This document shows, piece after piece, positions 9,252 through 19,626 of a DNA stretch of 64,000 nt. Origin of the DNA: Pseudomonas hamedanensis (GTDB lineage Bacteria > Pseudomonadota > Gammaproteobacteria > Pseudomonadales > Pseudomonadaceae); assembly GCF_014268595.2 (NCBI RefSeq), contig NZ_CP077091.1, positions 766,501 through 830,500 on the forward strand, in the 5' to 3' direction. Both the position numbers and the translations under genes were made by a program. Each line of letters starts with the position of its first letter. Position 1 is the stretch's first letter. The notes below the pieces were generated by a model, which saw only the letters and a program-made list of their open reading frames with translations, ran no database searches and was not told the DNA's origin.

Positions 9252-10289
9252 TCAGGAGGCTTGCGCCATCTCGCTCATTCGCTCCAGAAACATCGCCAGC
9301 GCCACTTCCTCTTCACGCAGGCCTTTGCGCGTACGTGGCCGTGGCAGTTCAGCGAGGGCGCCGCGCATGAAATGCTCGACCACGGCCGGATGGATGTAGC
9401 ATTTGCGGCACACCGCCGGCGTGTTTCCCAGTTGTTTGGCGACACTCTTCACCATGTCTACCACGTGGCGCTTGGCTTCGCTGTCCGATTCGTGGCGGAT
9501 CTCGCGCAATGTCGCCAATGCCAACGCACTGCCTGCCCAGGTGCGGTAATCCTTGGCGGTGAAATCGGCACCGGTGAGGGTTTTCAGGTAGGCGTTGACG
9601 TCGGACGAGGTCACGGTGTGGCGCTCGCCGTTTTCATCCAGATACTGAAACAGGTTCTGCCCTGGAATCTCAAGGCACCGCTTGATCACCCGCGCCAGGC
9701 GCCGGTCCTTGACGGTGATCTGATGTTCGATGCCGCTTTTGCCGCGAAACTGGAACAGGATCGCGCTGCCGTTGACCTCGACGTGGCGGCTGCGCAGGGT
9801 GGTCAGGCCGTAGGAGCGGTTGTCGCGCGCGTATTGCGTGTTGCCGACGCGGATCAATGTCGCATCGAGCAGCAGAATCACCGTGGCCATGACTTTGTCG
9901 CGGCTGAAACCGGGCGCGGCGAGCAAGGTTTCCAGCTGTTTGCGCAGTTTCGGCAAAGCCATGCCGAACTCGCGCAGGCGCGAATATTTGTCGGCATCGC
10001 GCACTTCGCGCCAACGCGGGTGATAGCGGTACTGTTTGCGCCCGCGGGCATCGCGGCCGGTGGCTTGCAAATGCCCGCACGGATCGGCGCAGATCCACAC
10101 GTCGGTGTACGCCGGCGGCACGGCGAGGGCGTTGATGCGTTTGATTTCCTCGGGATCGCTGATGCGTTGACCGGACGGGTCGAAATAACAGAATTTGCCT
10201 CGCAGCTTCTTACGCGTGATGCCGGGCTGGGTGTCGTCGACGTAATGCAGGTCGGCTGGCAGTGCAACGGTCAGCTCGGTATCGGACAT
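9252..10289 (-). CDS. DNA topoisomerase IB
   Basis: Poxvirus-type bacterial topoisomerase IB, 345 aa from the ATG at 10289. That start has AAGGAAA before it and begins MSDTELTVALP; the frame extends 35 codons upstream without a better start. Visible are the Arg-containing NRSYGLTTLRSRH, the Lys of FRGKSG, the Arg of YRTWAGS and the catalytic Tyr in KCYIHP. The position nine residues before that Tyr is Asn (LGNTPAV) rather than the poxvirus His, as known in the Deinococcus enzyme. It relaxes supercoils through a 3'-phosphotyrosyl intermediate. Its neighbours do not suggest a shared pathway. Confidence 0.92.
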   Translation of the reverse strand: MSDTELTVALPADLHYVDDTQPGITRKKLRGKFCYFDPSGQRISDPEEIKRINALAVPPAYTDVWICADPCGHLQATGRDARGRKQYRYHPRWREVRDADKYSRLREFGMALPKLRKQLETLLAAPGFSRDKVMATVILLLDATLIRVGNTQYARDNRSYGLTTLRSRHVEVNGSAILFQFRGKSGIEHQITVKDRRLARVIKRCLEIPGQNLFQYLDENGERHTVTSSDVNAYLKTLTGADFTAKDYRTWAGSALALATLREIRHESDSEAKRHVVDMVKSVAKQLGNTPAVCRKCYIHPAVVEHFMRGALAELPRPRTRKGLREEEVALAMFLERMSEMAQAS

Positions 10290-10357
10290 GGCAGGTTTCC
10301 TTGGCGGCAGATCAATAAAGCGATTGACCGCACGCCATGGCCGTCGTGCCAACGGAT

Positions 10358-11440
10358 TCAGGCCAGCACCGCAACCGCCTTGATTTGCGCCCAAAGCGCC
10401 TGCCCCGGGTGCACGCCCAAGTGGTCCCGGGAAAAACGCGTGATGCGCGCCAGCAGCGGCGTGCCGCCGGCGTCCAGTCGAATCAGCACGTGCGCGCTGT
10501 TGTCCGCCGCCTGTTCACTGACCACCGTGACTGGCAGCCGATTGAGAATGCTGCTCGACTCAGCGTTGTCCAGGGACAGGCTGACGTCCCGCGCATGCAC
10601 CTTGCAGCGCAAGGCCTGGCCCAGCGCCAGCGGTGCGTGGGTGACGCGGATGTGCATCGCGGTGGCGGGCAATTGCAGGCTCAGCAGTTGGTAGTCGGCG
10701 TCATAGGCGCTGACCTGGCCTTCAATAATGACGCCGGCGTCATCGCCCATCGCCATGGGCAAATCCAGCCGCGCCAGCGTTTCACCGATCGGGCCACTGG
10801 CCAGAGCCTTGCCGGCGCTGAGCAGCACCAGATGATCGGCCAGTCGCGCGACTTCATCCTGAGCATGGCTGACGTACAGCACCGGAATGTCCAATTCATC
10901 GTGCAGGCGTTGCAGGTACGGCAGGATTTCCCGTTTGCGCTGGCTGTCGAGTGCGGCCAGCGGCTCGTCCATCAACAGCAATTCGGGACTGGTCAGCAGC
11001 GCGCGAGCGATGCCCACGCGCTGGCGTTCGCCGCCGGACAAATGCTGCGGATGACGCTCCAGCAAATGGCCGATGCCCAGCAGTTCGCTGGCTTGCGCCA
11101 GGTCGACGCGGCGTTCCGCAGGGGCGATACGCTTGAGGCCGAATTGCAGATTGGCCCGCACTGACAGATGCGCAAACAGACTGGCTTCCTGAAAGACGTA
11201 GCCAAGCGCACGCTTGTGCGGCGCGACGAAAATACCCTTGGCGCTGTCCTGCCAGACTTGGTCATTGACCCGGATCAGTCCGTGGGCGGCGCGTTCAAGC
11301 CCGGCAATGCAGCGCAGGCAGGTGGTTTTGCCGGAACCCGAGTGACCGTACAAGGCCGTCACCCCCCGTCCCGGCAAATGCAGATCGACGTCCAGATTGA
11401 AATCCGGCCAGACCAGGTTCAGACGTACATCGATCATCAA
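10358..11440 (-). CDS. modC: Molybdate ABC transporter ATP-binding protein ModC
   Basis: A 360-aa ABC ATPase with Walker [10 protein letters not shown] near residue 31, signature [16 protein letters not shown], Walker [13 protein letters not shown] and the H-loop in YVSHAQDE. The C-terminal third (about 285-355) is the TOBE/Mop domain that binds molybdate in ModC proteins. It directly abuts modB, giving modABC in order on the minus strand. It energises molybdate import at the inner membrane. Confidence 0.95.
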   Translation of the reverse strand: MMIDVRLNLVWPDFNLDVDLHLPGRGVTALYGHSGSGKTTCLRCIAGLERAAHGLIRVNDQVWQDSAKGIFVAPHKRALGYVFQEASLFAHLSVRANLQFGLKRIAPAERRVDLAQASELLGIGHLLERHPQHLSGGERQRVGIARALLTSPELLLMDEPLAALDSQRKREILPYLQRLHDELDIPVLYVSHAQDEVARLADHLVLLSAGKALASGPIGETLARLDLPMAMGDDAGVIIEGQVSAYDADYQLLSLQLPATAMHIRVTHAPLALGQALRCKVHARDVSLSLDNAESSSILNRLPVTVVSEQAADNSAHVLIRLDAGGTPLLARITRFSRDHLGVHPGQALWAQIKAVAVLA

Positions 11441-12120
11441 TCAGCTCCAGCCCATGCGGGTTTTGCGGCTGGAGTACAGCGCCAGCAACACCACAAACGA
11501 AAACACCAGCATCGCGCCTGCCAGCCAATGGGCCTGAGCGTATTCCATCGCTTCGACGTGGTCGTAGATTTGCACCGAGACCACGCGGGTCTTGTCGGGG
11601 ATGTTGCCGCCGATCATCAGCACTACACCAAACTCTCCGACGGTGTGAGCAAAACCGAGGATCGCCGCGGTGATAAACCCCGGGCGTGCCAGCGGCAGGA
11701 TCACGCTGAAAAAAGTGTCCCAAGGCCCGGCCCGTAAAGTGGCAGCCACTTCCAGCGGGCGATCGCCGATTGCTGAAAACGCGTTCTGCAAGGGCTGCAC
11801 CACGAACGGCATGGAATAGATCACCGAACCGATCACCAGCCCGGTGAAGCTGAACGTCAGGGTGCCAAGGCCGAGCCACTGGGTGAACTGGCCGAGCGCG
11901 CCATGGGGGCCCATCAGCACCAGCAGATAGAAACCGATGACCGTCGGCGGCAGCACCAGCGGCAGCGCGACGATTGCGCCGACCGGGCCGCGCAACCATG
12001 AGCGGGTCCGCGCCAGCCACAGCGCAATCGGCGTGCCGATCAGCAGCAGGATGACCGTGGTCAGCGATGCCAGCTTCAGGGTCAGCCAGATTGCGGCGAA
12101 ATCCGCGCTCGTCAGCGACA

Positions 12121-12121
<1 letters not shown>
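11441..12121 (-). CDS. modB: Molybdate ABC transporter permease ModB
   Basis: A 226-aa inner-membrane permease (BPD_transp_1) with about five hydrophobic segments and the EAA-type loop ([14 protein letters not shown] near residue 145). The length is standard for ModB. The start codon overlaps the modA stop by one base and the 3' end abuts modC, indicating one transcript. Confidence 0.94.
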
Positions 12122-13035
<914 letters not shown>

Positions 13036-14100
13036 TCAATGCCGTTGCAGCCTGACGAGGCCTTCTTCAGCGAGTTGTCGCGTCAGTTCCGCGCAACCCA
13101 GCTCTTTGCCCAGCGTGAACGCCTGGCCCGCCCAGAGATTGGCGAACTGCTCTTCGTTTTTTGCCCGCAGCGGCATCAGTGCGCCACCGGCCAGGGGGAA
13201 TGCCGGCGCCTTGTCCGACATCGGCCCGAGTTCCCGCATGACGCGATTGAGAATGCCCCGCGCCGGTCGTCCGGTGAAAAGATTGGTGATTGCCGTCTCG
13301 CTCTCTTTGGCGGTGCGCAACGCGCGGTGATGGGCGGCGCTGACTTTCGCTTCGGGCGTAAACAGATACGCGGTGCCAACTTGCACCCCGGCCGCGCCGA
13401 GCATGAATGCCGCCGCGACACCGCGCGGGTCGGCGATCGCGCCAGCAGCGATGACCGGCACGCGCACAGCGTCGACCACTTGTGGCACCAGGGCAAACGT
13501 ACCGACCTGGCTGCTCAAATCCTCGCTGAGGAACATCCCGCGGTGACCGCCCGCCTCATAGCCCATGGCGATGATCGCGTCGCAGCCGTTCTGCTCCAGC
13601 CACACGGCTTCATCCACCGTGGTGGCGGACGAGAGAATTTTTGCGCCGGTGGCTTTGACCCGATCCAGTAACGACTTTTCAGGCAAGCCGAAGTGGAAAC
13701 TCACCACTTCAGGCCGAAACGCTTCCAGCACTTCGCAGGCGGCAGCATCGAACGGCGCGCGGTTGGACACCGGGGTGGGCGCGTCGAAGTCGACGCCCAG
13801 TTCGCGGTAATAAGGCTCCAGCAGGTTTTTCCAGTCGCGGGCGCGTTGCTCGTCGGCCGCCGGAGGCTGGTGGCAAAAAAAGTTGACGTTGAACGGTTTG
13901 CTTGTGTGCTGACGAATAGTTTTCAGTTCGTCGCGCAATTGCTCGATGCTCAGCATCGCTGCCGGCATTGAACCGAGTCCACCGGCATTGCACACGGCAA
14001 TCACCATGGATGAGTTCGTCGCCCCGGCCATCGGGCCTTGAATGATTGGCAACTCAATGCCGAGCAGATCAATAAGACGGGTGTCTGGCCATTGGCTCAT
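13036..14100 (-). CDS. Nitronate monooxygenase (2-nitropropane dioxygenase family)
   Basis: An FMN-dependent TIM-barrel enzyme of 354 aa, the family length. It opens LLGIELPIIQGPMAG, and carries the flavin/phosphate-binding stretches GYEAGGHRGMF near residue 182 and PVIAAGAIADPRG near 214. Family members oxidise alkyl nitronates, including toxic propionate 3-nitronate, to the carbonyl and nitrite. It is monocistronic, upstream of modA on the same strand. The substrate is inferred. Confidence 0.87.
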   Translation of the reverse strand: MSQWPDTRLIDLLGIELPIIQGPMAGATNSSMVIAVCNAGGLGSMPAAMLSIEQLRDELKTIRQHTSKPFNVNFFCHQPPAADEQRARDWKNLLEPYYRELGVDFDAPTPVSNRAPFDAAACEVLEAFRPEVVSFHFGLPEKSLLDRVKATGAKILSSATTVDEAVWLEQNGCDAIIAMGYEAGGHRGMFLSEDLSSQVGTFALVPQVVDAVRVPVIAAGAIADPRGVAAAFMLGAAGVQVGTAYLFTPEAKVSAAHHRALRTAKESETAITNLFTGRPARGILNRVMRELGPMSDKAPAFPLAGGALMPLRAKNEEQFANLWAGQAFTLGKELGCAELTRQLAEEGLVRLQRH

Positions 14101-14206
14101 GGGGGTTCTCCGAACGACGGAACGGGCAGGAACGGCTGAGCCGGTTTTTTAACAGCAAAACCCGATGTTCAGCCAGTTCGAAATTAAGAACATCTTGTGC
14201 AGCTTT

Positions 14207-16648
14207 TCAGCGCCGGTGTGCTCCGCCGCCGCCGAAAGAGCGATTCATGACTTGCGAAGAGCGATGGACATTCTGGGTGCGCTGGTTGCCCAAATGGCGT
14301 GCGGCGGATTCCCGGTTGAGGTTTTGCAATTGCGCGTTGTTATTGATTGGCGCCGGCCGTGCGGCACCGCCCTTGGGCATCGCTTGCCAGCCATTGTCGG
14401 TCTTCTTGTACACGTTGCCGTCGTGCCCCGCATACACATTGTCGTTGACCCGTGCGGCGCCGCTGTTGCGTCCGCGTACGCCGGCATATTGCGTGCTGTT
14501 GCCGGTATTGGGGTTGTACACCGCGCCGCGGTTGGCCGTGACCTGGGTGCCGTTGCGCACGTTGCCGACGGTGACACGCTCGCCGGCAATCGCCGCGCCT
14601 TTCGGTCCGACGGCGACGCCGCTGCGACCCGCCGCGTAATTGCCGGTATAGACATTGTGCACGGCGGCGCGTTGACCGGCCGCCGCGACACCGGTGCGCG
14701 AGTTGTAGGAAGACCCCACTTGCCCGGCCCAGCGATTCCCCGTCCAGGCGTTGTAACCGGCGCCATAGCGACTGACCGTCGCCCGATCACCCCATTGATG
14801 ATAGAGATTGCCGGTAGTACCCGCCCAGCCGCCGGGGCCCCAGGCGATGGCGCCGCCGCGATAACCATAGGCCGCGCCGCCCCAGGCCAGCGGCGCCGGA
14901 TACAAGCGTGGCCCCCAGGCGTAGCCCCAACCGTAATTGCCCCACCATGGATAAGCGCCCCAGCCCCAGCCCATCGCCACGGTGCTGCCGCCCCAGCTCC
15001 AGCCGAAGCCGAAACCGAACGTCCATCCGGTCCAGGGGGTGTAGCGAATCGCGACGCCAAAACCGTAAGTCACCGGTGGCCCGTACCAGACGCTTCCGAC
15101 CCAAGGTGTGTAGGGATAACCGGTGCCATACACCACTACACCTGTGGTTGGGTCAACGTTCGAACCCTGGTAACCCGGTGTATAGCCGACCACCACCGTA
15201 TCGCCGCTCGATTGGTAGACCTTGACGTAGGTGAGGTAATGCATCGGCGAGCTGGGGGGAATCGAATAGATCACCGCCGGTATCGACCCTGCGACCGCCC
15301 ACGGTCCGTTGAGTGTCGTGGCGGTGAACCAGATGCCGTTTTCCACGGCGTACCAGCTGTTGTTGTCGACCCTGATGATTGGTGTCGCACTGTTGATCAC
15401 GTATTGCAGCGATGTAGGGCTGATGGCTTTGAGCTGCGGTTCGCCATCGAACTGCGGCGCGGTCATGTTCACCGCGCTTTTTTTGATGACTGAGGTTTGC
15501 GCAATCGTCGCCGCGATGGCCGCTTCTTGCGCCTGCGGTGTGCCCGCGACCGAGGCCTTGACGTTTTCTTTTGCGCTGTCGTCGGGAATGGCGGCGAAGT
15601 CGGCGGGTAATTTGTCGGCCGGGACAAACGTCCACGGGCCGTTCATGTCACTGGCGCGAAACCAGCGCCCGGAGATCAGCACGTAGCTGTTCTGATCGCC
15701 GATTTCCTTGAAGATGTGGCCAGTGGTGTTGCTGACGTAGAGCAGGCTTGTGCCTTGAATCGGCAACCACTGCGCGGCGCCGTCCATAACGATCAGTTCG
15801 GTGGGCGTGGTGGCGATGAAAATCTTTGGCTGCGGCGGTTTGGCCAGGCTCGGCACTGTGTCCTGCGGGTCGCTCTGCCCGGTCAACAGGTCGACCTGGC
15901 GGCTCTTGATCGCCGCTTGCCTGGCCTTTTCAAGCTCCGCAGGCGGTGCCGCGAGGCGCTGATAATCGCCATCGAATCGCTCGGCCACCATCCAGCCATC
16001 GAAGACATGCAGATAGTGTCGACCCTGCGCGTCTTTGAGTAACAGCGGGCGGGTATTGATGACCCGTTGCAGCGCGGTGCCGTCGACCGCTCGATACGCC
16101 GGATCGCCATCGATGTAGACGAGCAGGGCGGGCACCTCGGAGGTGAGAATGCTCGGTGGCGTGTTTTCCAGCGGCGCGCTGTCTGCCCGGTGTTCCGCTG
16201 AGAGCACGCTGACGGCCGCTTCGAGCTGGTCGAGAGAAATGGTTTTTTTGCGGTTGCTGGCATCTTTTTGCAGGGCCGCTATCCAGATATCTGCCTGCGC
16301 GGCGTCGGCGGGAAAGTCGGCCTTGGTGACCTGGTATTGATCCAGCGCGACCCAGCGGGTGGCCTTGTCGACCAGGGTGTGTGCGCTGAACTGCACGATG
16401 CCATAGGTAGATTGGCCGTCGGCGCTCGTCGCTTCCACCGCTGCGCGTCCGTTGAGTGTGTAGCCATCCCAGCTGTCCAGTTGAGGTTGGTAAACGGTGA
16501 GTTTGGCCGTGCCGCTGGTGATGACTTGCGGCCATGTCGGCTCGTCCGCCACGGCGGTTTTTTTGCTGGCTGCGGGCGCCGCCCAAGCGTTGCCGAACAC
16601 CAGTGTGCAGAGCATCAACAGCATCAGTAACACGCGCGGGCAAGACAT
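14207..16648 (-). CDS. Large exported Gly/Trp/Tyr-rich protein of unknown function
   Basis: An 813-aa protein from the ATG at 16648 (GGAGC seven bases upstream), with a signal peptide (MSCPRVLLMLLMLCTLVFG, cleavage near AWA-AP). The first 450 residues hold two related modules, each with a WF(R/T)A..(M/L)NGPW motif (around 345 and 470). Residues about 520-630 form a tract dominated by Gly, Trp, Tyr and Pro. The last 180 residues carry repeated GNRWAG/GNYAAG/GNSTQYAG-like units and end SFGGGGAHRR. Pseudomonas homologues have been named carbohydrate-binding-like, which I cannot confirm. Probably periplasmic or surface-associated. No operon partner. Confidence 0.75.
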   Translation of the reverse strand: MSCPRVLLMLLMLCTLVFGNAWAAPAASKKTAVADEPTWPQVITSGTAKLTVYQPQLDSWDGYTLNGRAAVEATSADGQSTYGIVQFSAHTLVDKATRWVALDQYQVTKADFPADAAQADIWIAALQKDASNRKKTISLDQLEAAVSVLSAEHRADSAPLENTPPSILTSEVPALLVYIDGDPAYRAVDGTALQRVINTRPLLLKDAQGRHYLHVFDGWMVAERFDGDYQRLAAPPAELEKARQAAIKSRQVDLLTGQSDPQDTVPSLAKPPQPKIFIATTPTELIVMDGAAQWLPIQGTSLLYVSNTTGHIFKEIGDQNSYVLISGRWFRASDMNGPWTFVPADKLPADFAAIPDDSAKENVKASVAGTPQAQEAAIAATIAQTSVIKKSAVNMTAPQFDGEPQLKAISPTSLQYVINSATPIIRVDNNSWYAVENGIWFTATTLNGPWAVAGSIPAVIYSIPPSSPMHYLTYVKVYQSSGDTVVVGYTPGYQGSNVDPTTGVVVYGTGYPYTPWVGSVWYGPPVTYGFGVAIRYTPWTGWTFGFGFGWSWGGSTVAMGWGWGAYPWWGNYGWGYAWGPRLYPAPLAWGGAAYGYRGGAIAWGPGGWAGTTGNLYHQWGDRATVSRYGAGYNAWTGNRWAGQVGSSYNSRTGVAAAGQRAAVHNVYTGNYAAGRSGVAVGPKGAAIAGERVTVGNVRNGTQVTANRGAVYNPNTGNSTQYAGVRGRNSGAARVNDNVYAGHDGNVYKKTDNGWQAMPKGGAARPAPINNNAQLQNLNRESAARHLGNQRTQNVHRSSQVMNRSFGGGGAHRR

Positions 16649-16824
16649 TGTCAGCTCCATCGACAGGGCTGTTTTTGAAGGGATGACAGCCGTCGAAAAA
16701 GCATAGTCGCCCGCGATGGAAACGCCCGGCGGATACCCCGATTGGCGCAAAGTCGAGTGTGGCAACGTGTTGCGATGTGGTATTTGAAGGCACGCTATCT
16801 TCACAACAGCAACGAGAGGCCGTC

Positions 16825-17808
16825 ATGTTCAACGCCATAGTGATCGATAAAGACGACAGCGGTTATCGCGCCAGCCTGCAGCAACTCAATGACGCGCAAT
16901 TGCCCGAGGGCGATGTGACCGTGCAGGTTGCGTACAGCACGCTGAACTTCAAGGATGGCCTGGCAATCACCGGCAGCAGCCCGGTGGTGCGCAAGTTTCC
17001 GATGGTGCCGGGGATCGACCTTGCAGGCACCGTCGAAGCCAGTTCGCACCCGGACTACAAACCGGGCGATCAAGTGTTGCTCAACGGCTGGGGCGTCGGC
17101 GAACAACATTGGGGCGGTCTGGCGCAGAAGGCACGGCTCAACGGCGACTGGCTGATTGCGTTGCCCGAGGCGTTTACCCCGGCACAAGCCATGGCCATCG
17201 GCACCGCGGGATACACGGCCATGCTGTGTATTCTGGCGCTGGAGCGCAATGGCGTGACGCCGGACCGGGGGGAGGTGCTGGTGACCGGCGCCAACGGCGG
17301 TGTCGGCAGTTTTGCCATCGCGCTGTTGAGCAAGCTGGGTTATCGGGTCGTGGCGTCTACCGGTCGTGTGTCGGAGCATGAATACCTCAAGCAACTGGGC
17401 GCCGCTGAAATTATTGATCGTGCCACTCTGTCCGCGCCGGGCAAGCCGCTGGCCAAGGAGCGCTGGGCCGGGGTCATCGATTCGGTCGGCAGTCACACGT
17501 TGGCCAATGCCTGCGCCAGCACGCGTTCGGAGGGCACCGTGGCGGCGTGCGGTCTGGCCCAGGGCATGGACTTTCCCGCCTCAGTGGCGCCGTTCATTTT
17601 GCGCGGGGTGACGCTGGCTGGCATCAACAGCGTCACTCAGCCCAAGGCGCGTCGCCTACAAGCGTGGGATCGCCTGGCGACAGACCTCGACGTTGCTCTG
17701 TTGGCGCTGATCAGCCGCGAGATCAGCTTGAGCGAAGCCCTCGACGCCGCACCGCAGTTGCTGGCCGGCCAGCTTCGCGGACGCGTGGTGGTCGACGTCA
17801 ATCGCTGA
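16825..17808 (+). CDS. acuI: Acrylyl-CoA reductase-type quinone oxidoreductase (YhdH/AcuI family)
   Basis: An NADPH-dependent medium-chain reductase without zinc, 327 aa, from the ATG at 16825 (AGAGG upstream). It opens [11 protein letters not shown], carries [14 protein letters not shown] near residue 38, and has the Rossmann motif [12 protein letters not shown] near 152, all characteristic of YhdH/AcuI. Homologues reduce acryloyl-CoA to propionyl-CoA; a role in detoxifying acrylate is inferred. Its end overlaps the convergent ada by 11 bp. Confidence 0.87.
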   Translation: MFNAIVIDKDDSGYRASLQQLNDAQLPEGDVTVQVAYSTLNFKDGLAITGSSPVVRKFPMVPGIDLAGTVEASSHPDYKPGDQVLLNGWGVGEQHWGGLAQKARLNGDWLIALPEAFTPAQAMAIGTAGYTAMLCILALERNGVTPDRGEVLVTGANGGVGSFAIALLSKLGYRVVASTGRVSEHEYLKQLGAAEIIDRATLSAPGKPLAKERWAGVIDSVGSHTLANACASTRSEGTVAACGLAQGMDFPASVAPFILRGVTLAGINSVTQPKARRLQAWDRLATDLDVALLALISREISLSEALDAAPQLLAGQLRGRVVVDVNR

Positions 17809-18865
17809 GTTCACGGTCGAGTAACTGGCGTTTGCGCTCGACGCCCCAGCGATAGCCGGACAGGTTGCCATCGCTGCGCACCACGCGGTGGCAGGGAATC
17901 GCCACCGCGAGCTTGTTGGCGCCGCAGGCCTGCGCCACGGCGCGCATTGATGTCGGTGCGCCGATGCGTTGGGCAATTTCGGCGTAACTGGCGGTGCTGC
18001 CGCTCGGAATCTCCCGCAGCGCCTGCCATACGCGTTCCTGAAACGCAGTGCCTCTGACGTCCAGCGGCAGATCGAGGCCAATCGCCGGCGCTTCGACAAA
18101 CCCGACGACCTTGGCGATCAGCTGTTCGAAGTCGGTGTCGGCGCCGATCAGGTTGGCCTGGCGAAACTGATCCTGCAGATCGCACACCAGCTGATGCGGG
18201 TCGTCGCCCAGCAGAATCGCACAAATGCCGCGCGCGCTTTGCGCCACCAACAGCGCGCCGAGTGAGCATTGGCCGACAGCGAAACGAATGTCATTGTTGT
18301 GCCCGGCCGAGCGGTACTCAGCCGGCTTCATCCCCAGCAACCGATCGGCCGATTCATAGAAGCGACTATTGGAATTGAAGCCCGCCTCATAAAGAGCATC
18401 GGTAATCGAACCACCGCCCGCCAGACGCTCACGCACCCGGCGCGAGCGATGGGCAGCAAAGTAGCCTCTGGGCGTCAGCCCTGTAGCCGCCTTGAACACC
18501 CGGTGAAAATGAAACGGGCTCAACCCGGCTGCCGCGGCCAGTTCATTGAGCGACGGCAACGTCTCGGCGGACTCGATACGACGACAGGCGATCGCCACGG
18601 TGGCGGCACGTTGCGCGGCGACTTCACTGTGGTCCTTGCTGGCGCGCCTGCTCGGACGATAACCGGCGGCTTCTGCCTGTTCGGCCGTGTCGAAAAATTC
18701 GACATTCTTTGGCTTCGGCAGCCGTGCAAGGCTGCTCGGGCGGCAGTAGATGCCGGTGGTTTTCACGGCGTAGACAAATTGCCCGTCCGCCTGCGGGTCC
18801 CGCGCCACCACAGCGGCCCAGCGTGGATCAGCTTCGGTGTCGAGAGTGTAGGACTGCGTTTTCAT
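17798..18865 (-). CDS. ada: Ada-type methyltransferase/regulator with a degenerate zinc site
   Basis: A 355-aa protein in full Ada order: Ada zinc domain (1-80), AraC-type HTH (about 85-185) and O6-methylguanine-DNA methyltransferase (about 195-350, active-site PCHRVV with Cys325). E. coli Ada binds zinc through Cys38, 42, 69 and 72. The aligned residues here are Cys41, Ser45, Ser72 and Ala75, so only the methyl-acceptor Cys is left. O6-methylguanine repair should be intact; methylphosphotriester sensing through a zinc thiolate is doubtful. It follows alkB on the same strand after 86 bp containing Ada-box-like repeats. Confidence 0.9.
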   Translation of the reverse strand: MKTQSYTLDTEADPRWAAVVARDPQADGQFVYAVKTTGIYCRPSSLARLPKPKNVEFFDTAEQAEAAGYRPSRRASKDHSEVAAQRAATVAIACRRIESAETLPSLNELAAAAGLSPFHFHRVFKAATGLTPRGYFAAHRSRRVRERLAGGGSITDALYEAGFNSNSRFYESADRLLGMKPAEYRSAGHNNDIRFAVGQCSLGALLVAQSARGICAILLGDDPHQLVCDLQDQFRQANLIGADTDFEQLIAKVVGFVEAPAIGLDLPLDVRGTAFQERVWQALREIPSGSTASYAEIAQRIGAPTSMRAVAQACGANKLAVAIPCHRVVRSDGNLSGYRWGVERKRQLLDRELSD

Positions 18866-18930
18866 GAGAGGACATCCGTTGGCCTGTTTGACTCAGGTTA
18901 ACCAGCCTTGATGATCGCAACACTCCGGGC

Positions 18931-18952
18931 CTTGCGCTCAAATTCTTGCGCT
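18931..18952 (-). promoter_or_regulatory. Two direct Ada-box-like repeats upstream of ada
   Basis: On the minus strand AGCGCAAG occurs twice, 14 bp apart, the proximal copy 66 bp from the ada start. E. coli Ada binds AAAGCGCA-type boxes (AATTAAAGCGCAAGA at ada), so both copies match the core. The distal copy overlaps the alkB stop codon. Confidence 0.55.
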
Positions 18953-19626
18953 TATCCGGCAAGGCGGAACGTCAGATTGATTCGTTGTTCGCCAAGTTGC
19001 GGGTGCCGGCCGTGTCTGATCGGCAGCACCCCATGAAAACGCAGGCGATCGACGCCGCCCCAGACCACCATATCGCCGTGCAGCAGGGGGATGCGCTGGC
19101 TCTTGTCACTGCGTGCGAAACCGCCGAACAGGAACATCGCCGGCAATCCCAGCGACAGCGAAACGATCGGCGCGGCGTAGGCCTTTTCGTCTTTGTCCTG
19201 ATGCAACGACATCTTGGCACCGGGGACATAGCGATTGATCAGGCAGGAATCAGCGTGGAAATCAGCAAAACCGGCCCGCTCGGCGGCGGCATGCGCCAAT
19301 TCGGCAAACACCGTCGGCATCGGCGGCCAGGGTAACCCGCTGAGAGGATCGACACGGGTGTAGCGATAGCCGCTGCGATCGGTTATCCAGCCCAGCGCGC
19401 CGCAACTGCTGGTGCCGACCGACATGCTGAAGCCCCCCGGCGTAACCATGTGCCGCAACGGGGCTGCGGCGAGAATAGCCGCCAGCTGCGTCAGCAACGA
19501 TTCGATGCGGGGCAAGGCGAAACCGCGCAGCACCCACGATTGCTCGCCGATCTGCTCGTTACGCGGTTGCTGTACGGGTTCGTGATCGCTGAACAGATCA
19601 AAAGGATTCGGTTGCATGGCGCTCAT
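18952..19626 (-). CDS. alkB: DNA oxidative demethylase AlkB
   Basis: A 224-aa Fe(II)/2-oxoglutarate dioxygenase that removes 1-methyladenine and 3-methylcytosine lesions. The metal triad is visible as H142-Q-D144 (within SLHQDKDE) and H198 (within RFHGVLP); R215 (EQRINLTFR) lies in the 2-oxoglutarate-binding strand. The length agrees with E. coli AlkB. Its start overlaps the stop of the upstream 2OG oxygenase by 4 bp (ATGA), so the two are translationally coupled; ada follows. Confidence 0.94.
   Translation of the reverse strand: MSAMQPNPFDLFSDHEPVQQPRNEQIGEQSWVLRGFALPRIESLLTQLAAILAAAPLRHMVTPGGFSMSVGTSSCGALGWITDRSGYRYTRVDPLSGLPWPPMPTVFAELAHAAAERAGFADFHADSCLINRYVPGAKMSLHQDKDEKAYAAPIVSLSLGLPAMFLFGGFARSDKSQRIPLLHGDMVVWGGVDRLRFHGVLPIRHGRHPQLGEQRINLTFRLAG

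Noticed and set aside
9261-10694. A 477-codon plus-strand frame
   Set aside because: Antisense to topoisomerase IB and the end of modC; no recognisable motif.
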